A stretch of DNA of 64,000 bases, taken from the NCBI RefSeq assembly GCF_022436675.1, contig NZ_JAKUJZ010000003.1:322226-386225 (forward strand), given 5' to 3'. This document shows positions 60,518-64,000 of this stretch, piece by piece; position 1 is the first letter of the stretch, and every line of letters begins with the position of its first letter. The notes below the pieces were generated by a model. The model did not search any database. It saw only the letters and a list, made by a program, of their open reading frames with translations, and was not told the DNA's origin. The stretch comes from Rheinheimera hassiensis (GTDB lineage: Bacteria > Pseudomonadota > Gammaproteobacteria > Enterobacterales > Alteromonadaceae). A program made the position numbers and the translations under genes.

Positions 60518-61227
60518 TGACTACCGCCGGTATTAGTTGTACTTAACTGTGGGAGCAGCCGCCCTATCCGGCTGACATACGTCATAGTTATCGGTTGTGA
60601 AAATGGAGACAAAGTCTGCTCACTTTTAATCAAAGTACCTGACTCACTGTCAAACCAAAAATAGTTTTGCCAGTTGTCATCAAAACGCAGATAATTAGCG
60701 CTATCTTCATACTTTACATGCTCCACTATCAGGGTGGTATTCATCTGTTGCTGAAAAACCGTCAAGTGTTGCGCCGGTATAATTTCAAAGCGTGAGCGCA
60801 GCGCATAACCATATTCACCGTTATGCCAGTCTGCCAAGCGTAACCAGGTAGCATCAGAGCGAATAGAGACTCTACGGCGAACCGGGTCATTAATAGTATT
60901 AGTCAGATGCAGCAGGTCATTCTCCAGACCTAAAGTACGTACCAGTCGGCCGTGCTCCATTATCAACATAGCATTATCTGCCGATATCCATTTATGCTGT
61001 CCGGCTTCAAGGTGCATCAATACCATTACTGCTTGCGCCCGATCACCGTGCTTTACATAGAGTAAGTCGTATTGTGATTGCTGCACCTCAGCCACACTAA
61101 GCTCTGCATTTGGGATATCTGCAAAGGCAAGCTTAAGAGTATCCATATAAGAATGATAAGTACCGGCACAAGCGGTGAGGGTTAGCAGCATCAAGCCACT
61201 AAAAACCATTTTAATTAATGTTATCAA
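60514..61227 (-). CDS. yjbF: YjbF/GfcB-type lipoprotein
   Basis: Lipoprotein of the YjbF family, part of the exopolysaccharide group. The lipobox is LTLTAC, followed by AGTYHSYMDTLKLAFADIPNAELS. Later family stretches include YDLLYVKHGDRAQAVMVLMHLEAGQHKWISADNAMLIMEHGRLVRTLGL and the C-terminal NYFWFDSESGTLIKSEQTLSPFSQPITMTYVSRI. The start is uncertain: TTG 61227 gives a Lys-containing signal n-region and has AGGCG upstream; ATG 61209 would be shorter and uncharged; the frame reaches to 61266. An internal terminator separates it from the GfcA-like gene upstream. Confidence 0.84.
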   Translation of the reverse strand: MITLIKMVFSGLMLLTLTACAGTYHSYMDTLKLAFADIPNAELSVAEVQQSQYDLLYVKHGDRAQAVMVLMHLEAGQHKWISADNAMLIMEHGRLVRTLGLENDLLHLTNTINDPVRRRVSIRSDATWLRLADWHNGEYGYALRSRFEIIPAQHLTVFQQQMNTTLIVEHVKYEDSANYLRFDDNWQNYFWFDSESGTLIKSEQTLSPFSQPITMTYVSRIGRLLPQLSTTNTGGSQ

Positions 61228-61272
61228 GGTGTACGCCTGCTGATTAAAAGTACCAAATAAACCCAAAGCAAT

Positions 61273-61300
61273 AAAAAAGCCGCCTGCAGGCGGCTTTTTT
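61273..61300. terminator. Terminator inside the gfc-like group
   Basis: A6-GCCGCC, loop TGCA, GGCGGC-T6: a perfect 12-bp hairpin between the GfcA-like stop (61313) and the YjbF gene. Because all genes point left, it should end most transcripts after the small gene. Confidence 0.9.
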
Positions 61301-61312
61301 TAAGCAATAAGC

Positions 61313-61633
61313 TTATATAGTTGAAGTTACTGTAACAGATGTTGTACTAGTAGCCGTACCTGTACCTGTATTGGTTACAGTAGTGCCAGTACAAACACCA
61401 TTTACCGGCGTACTGCCATCATCACACAGCACTGGTGGCTGAGTTACAGATGTACCACGGTTATTAGAAATAACTGCTGCTGCAACTGCGATACCTACTA
61501 CACCAGCGGCAATAGTAGTTGTTGCAACACCACCAATAGTACCCTCTTTAGAATCTGCACCACCAGCAACATCCTGAGCATTAACACCAGCACTTAATGC
61601 CATTACCGCAGCAGCAATAATTAACTTTTTCAT
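61313..61633 (-). CDS. GfcA/YjbE-like small secreted Thr/Ser-rich protein
   Basis: Exported protein of 106 residues. The signal peptide is MKKLIIAAAVMALSAGVNA, then a short polar stretch, a hydrophobic Ala/Gly/Val segment (TTTIAAGVVGIAVAAAVISNN), a Cys pair in VLCDDGSTPVNGVCTG and a Thr/Ser-rich tail (TVTNTGTGTATSTTSVTVTSTI). Sequence identity to GfcA and YjbE would be low, but their layout (small, secreted, GVA-rich segment and Thr-rich end) and position as first gene before YjbF, GfcC and YjbH are the same. ATG 61633 has AAGGAA upstream. Its role is unknown; it may be an abundant secreted matrix component. Confidence 0.78.
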   Translation of the reverse strand: MKKLIIAAAVMALSAGVNAQDVAGGADSKEGTIGGVATTTIAAGVVGIAVAAAVISNNRGTSVTQPPVLCDDGSTPVNGVCTGTTVTNTGTGTATSTTSVTVTSTI

Positions 61634-61758
61634 AGCAATTTCCTTAATAAACGAATTTGGATTTCCAGTTAAGTGAAGAGTAACGTAAAGAAAAGTATTA
61701 CTCAACCCCTAAATGCATGTTGACTGCATTTTTTGCAGCTTACTGTTAACAGTATTGG

Positions 61759-63744
61759 CTAACAATACTTCTTTGCCGGTGCTGAAGCTACAGCACCTAT
61801 GCCCGGGGCGGTATTTACTACCACATTCAGCGGCACCGCAACCGGCACGGCTAACTCAAAATCACAACAAGCTTTTACCACCAGATCACTGCTGGCGCAG
61901 CTATAATTAAAACCTGCAGGAGCAACCCGCATTAGCTCAATAATTTGCTCAACTGCAAAACTGTCACACAGGGTATCCAATTGTAACAACATGCTTTCCA
62001 TTTGGCTCCAGCCGAGACACACCTCATCAGCGGCCATAATACGCGGGTGCGCAGTTTCGCGGACGCTTTCTCCAATTAACAGTTCTTCATACAGTTTTTC
62101 ACCAGGCCGCAATCCGGAGTACTGCACTTCAATATCACCATTAGGGTGCACTTCGTCTTTAACTTCAAGCCCCATAAGGTGGATCATACGTTTGGCTAAA
62201 TCGGCAATTTTCACCGGCTCACCCATATCCAACACAAATACATCACCGCCCTGGCCCATAGCACCTGCCTGTATCACCAGCTGCGCCGCCTCGGGTATGG
62301 TCATAAAATACCGGATAATATCTTTATGCGTTACGGTAACCGGGCCCCCACGGCGTATTTGCTCGCGAAACAGTGGCACCACAGAACCGCTGGAACCCAA
62401 TACATTGCCAAAACGTACCATACAAAACCTTGTACCGTTTTGCCGCTCTGATAGTGCCTGCAATACTAACTCGGCTAAGCGCTTTGATGCCCCCATTACG
62501 TTGGTTGGCCGCACCGCTTTGTCAGTAGAGATAAGTACAAAAGTTTCTACGCCGGAGGCAATAGCTGCTTCAGCGGCATACCAAGTGCCAAATACATTAT
62601 TACGGACGCCTTCAACGACATTATATTCCACCAGTGGCACATGCTTATATGCTGCCGCATGGTAAACCGTTTGCACTTTAAAGGCTTTCATTACTGTTTC
62701 CAGCCTGTTGCGCCGCTGCACAGTGCCCATTAGCGGAACCAACTGAATATCTAATGCATGCTGCTTAATCAGGCCACTTAGCTCTTGCTCTATGCTGTAT
62801 AAACTAAATTCAGACAGCTCAAACAATACCAGAACTTTAGGTTCAGAGATAATAATTTGCCGACATAGCTCGGAGCCGATAGACCCCCCAGCCCCGGTTA
62901 CCATCACCACTTTTCCCTGAATATTAGCTTGCATTAGCTTTGCTTTAGGCGCTACAGAGTCGCGGCCCAGCAGATCTTCAATTTTCACATCCTGCAGTTC
63001 GTCAATGCGCATAGAGCCATCAACTAAATCACTCATGCCGGGGATAGACTGTACCGGTATTGGCAACTCTTCCAACGCATCAAGCACTTCACGCCGACGC
63101 GAACGGCTAACAGACGGCAACGCCAGTAAAATCCGGCTAATATTGTGTGATTTTATTAAGCTTGTTATTTGCGCTGGCGAACCAACAGGCACACCCAAAA
63201 TAGTAGAGCGGTGCAGCGTGGTATCATCATCAACAAACACTACCGGGTGGTACTGCTCACCATTAATAAGCGCTTGTGCTAACTGGCGTCCAGATGAACC
63301 AGCGCCATAAATAAGCACGCGTTCTTTATGGCCATTATTACGCTGCACCAAAAACATCCGCGCCAGTAACCGTAAACCACCTGAGCTAATTAAGGCAAGG
63401 ACAGCGTAAACAAAAATCAGGTTACCTTTATCATGCACCTTAAACAGACCAAACAATAGCGCCAGCACAAAAGCACTACTTACTATGCCTGACAGCACCG
63501 CCCCCAGAGCATGCTGACCGATATAGCGAATAACAGCACGATATAAACCAAGCTTGGTAAAAATGAATAGCGTTACCGGCAAAGTTATAGCAAACGCCAG
63601 AGCAACTTCCGGAATATCAGTGCGCTCTTGATGTTGTGTTAGAAAATACGCAGCAAATAAAGAGCTGATCAAAAAAAACATATCAGCTATCACTGAAATT
63701 AAGCGTTTTATCGCACGGGGCAACCCCAGCAACCAAGCGAGCAT
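61759..63744 (-). CDS. Membrane nucleotide-sugar 4,6-dehydratase/epimerase (WbpM/CapD/PglF family)
   Basis: Inner-membrane enzyme of 661 residues predicted to convert UDP-GlcNAc (or a related sugar) to a 4-keto-6-deoxy intermediate for rare-sugar synthesis. Four N-terminal helices span about 10-125. A first Rossmann-like domain has LIYGAGSSGRQLAQALI. The catalytic SDR domain begins VVMVTGAGGSIGSELCRQI at about 278, with YHAAAYKHVPLVE, STDKAVRPTNVMGASKRLAELVLQ and RPGEKLYEELLIGE. Like other WbpM relatives it has the Met of VMGASK where ordinary SDRs have Tyr. The C-terminal 60 residues are hydrophobic and Cys-containing, and look unusual. TGGAG precedes ATG 63744. Confidence 0.9.
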   Translation of the reverse strand: MLAWLLGLPRAIKRLISVIADMFFLISSLFAAYFLTQHQERTDIPEVALAFAITLPVTLFIFTKLGLYRAVIRYIGQHALGAVLSGIVSSAFVLALLFGLFKVHDKGNLIFVYAVLALISSGGLRLLARMFLVQRNNGHKERVLIYGAGSSGRQLAQALINGEQYHPVVFVDDDTTLHRSTILGVPVGSPAQITSLIKSHNISRILLALPSVSRSRRREVLDALEELPIPVQSIPGMSDLVDGSMRIDELQDVKIEDLLGRDSVAPKAKLMQANIQGKVVMVTGAGGSIGSELCRQIIISEPKVLVLFELSEFSLYSIEQELSGLIKQHALDIQLVPLMGTVQRRNRLETVMKAFKVQTVYHAAAYKHVPLVEYNVVEGVRNNVFGTWYAAEAAIASGVETFVLISTDKAVRPTNVMGASKRLAELVLQALSERQNGTRFCMVRFGNVLGSSGSVVPLFREQIRRGGPVTVTHKDIIRYFMTIPEAAQLVIQAGAMGQGGDVFVLDMGEPVKIADLAKRMIHLMGLEVKDEVHPNGDIEVQYSGLRPGEKLYEELLIGESVRETAHPRIMAADEVCLGWSQMESMLLQLDTLCDSFAVEQIIELMRVAPAGFNYSCASSDLVVKACCDFELAVPVAVPLNVVVNTAPGIGAVASAPAKKYC

Positions 63745-63839
63745 CAACTACTCCAGAGTAACGTTGGCCATTTTGCCAACAACAATCAATTTAACTGGCG
63801 CTAGTATAGCACCCGTCCCCACCGTTAATCACGCAGGGC

Positions 63840-64000
63840 CTAACCTGCTCTATTCAGCAGCCCGGTCAGCCACAGCTTAAAATCCGGCCCCAGATATTTA
63901 TCACGCAAACCATGTTCAACAAAAGCCTGCATATAACCCAGTTTATTACCACAGTCATGGCTACGGCCGGTAATATGGTAAGCATTTACGGCTTCAGCTT
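63840..64000 (-). CDS. galU: UTP-glucose-1-phosphate uridylyltransferase, C-terminal fragment
   Basis: Only the last 53 codons are inside the window; the gene continues past base 64000. The reading [20 protein letters not shown] and then [17 protein letters not shown], ending LNRAG, matches the conserved C-terminus of GalU (the DCG-K-GYM motif binds UDP-glucose). The enzyme makes UDP-glucose, the precursor for glucose and uronic acid units in surface polysaccharides, consistent with the adjoining exopolysaccharide genes. It is 95 bases upstream of the dehydratase gene on the same strand. Confidence 0.9.
   Translation of the reverse strand, partial: AEAVNAYHITGRSHDCGNKLGYMQAFVEHGLRDKYLGPDFKLWLTGLLNRAG

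Noticed and set aside
1..64000. Insertion sequences, prophage, tRNA or rRNA genes
   Set aside because: No transposase, integrase or phage-structure reading frame, and no clover-leaf or rRNA-like sequence, was found on reading both strands by eye.

Overview
The window looks like chromosome of a marine or freshwater gammaproteobacterium of the Alteromonadales/Chromatiaceae type (Rheinheimera, Arsukibacterium or Alishewanella-like). That placement is inferred from gene content, chiefly a divergent ivd/liu branched-chain amino acid locus ordered as in Shewanella, a yjbEFGH/gfc-type operon and a TPR response regulator. Coding density is high and base composition is moderate. I see no rRNA, tRNA, CRISPR array, transposase or phage gene.

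Region 1 (1-11.5 kb) is mostly housekeeping: the end of an RND efflux pump gene, a secD-secF pair without yajC, a small exported protein, hemN, a lytic transglycosylase-like protein, a GNAT acetyltransferase with no conventional start codon, a DinB protein, moeB and an MsbA-like ABC exporter. Region 2 (11.7-20.1 kb) is a divergent polysaccharide locus. A leftward group encodes a family 4 glycosyltransferase, a WecG-type transferase, a family 2 glycosyltransferase, a Wzy/ligase-like protein and a YdcF-like protein. A rightward group encodes WecA, a Wzx flippase and a pyruvyltransferase.

Region 3 (20.2-27 kb) is a tight three-gene rightward unit: a 934-residue lipoprotein with cadherin-like, helical and calcium-binding parts, a TonB-dependent receptor and a MauG-type di-heme peroxidase. 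I cannot match the set to a named system and regard it as the best candidate for something undescribed. Region 4 (27-31.7 kb) holds small accessory genes, a REC-TPR response regulator, an EamA exporter and a ParDE-type module lying between two copies of one terminator hairpin.

Region 5 (31.7-49.4 kb) is the catabolic core. The leftward ivd operon handles the valine and isoleucine branches. The rightward liu operon converts leucine-derived isovaleryl-CoA to acetoacetate and acetyl-CoA, and then activates acetoacetate. A MerR regulator (liuR) lies between them, with two candidate operators. Four gaps between co-directional genes here carry six copies of a 58-60 bp element with a conserved half and a variable hairpin. 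Two further gaps carry inverted copies of a roughly 220 bp element.

Region 6 (49.4-57.6 kb) has an Xre/RES toxin-antitoxin pair behind a perfect dyad operator, a beta-hydroxyacid dehydrogenase, glutathione peroxidase, ldhA, several small membrane or unknown proteins, tdk, an MJ1255-type glycosyltransferase and a diguanylate cyclase. Region 7 (57.7-64 kb) is a leftward exopolysaccharide group: a GfcA-like secreted protein, a YjbF lipoprotein, GfcC, YjbH, a membrane nucleotide-sugar dehydratase, and the 3' end of galU at the window edge.
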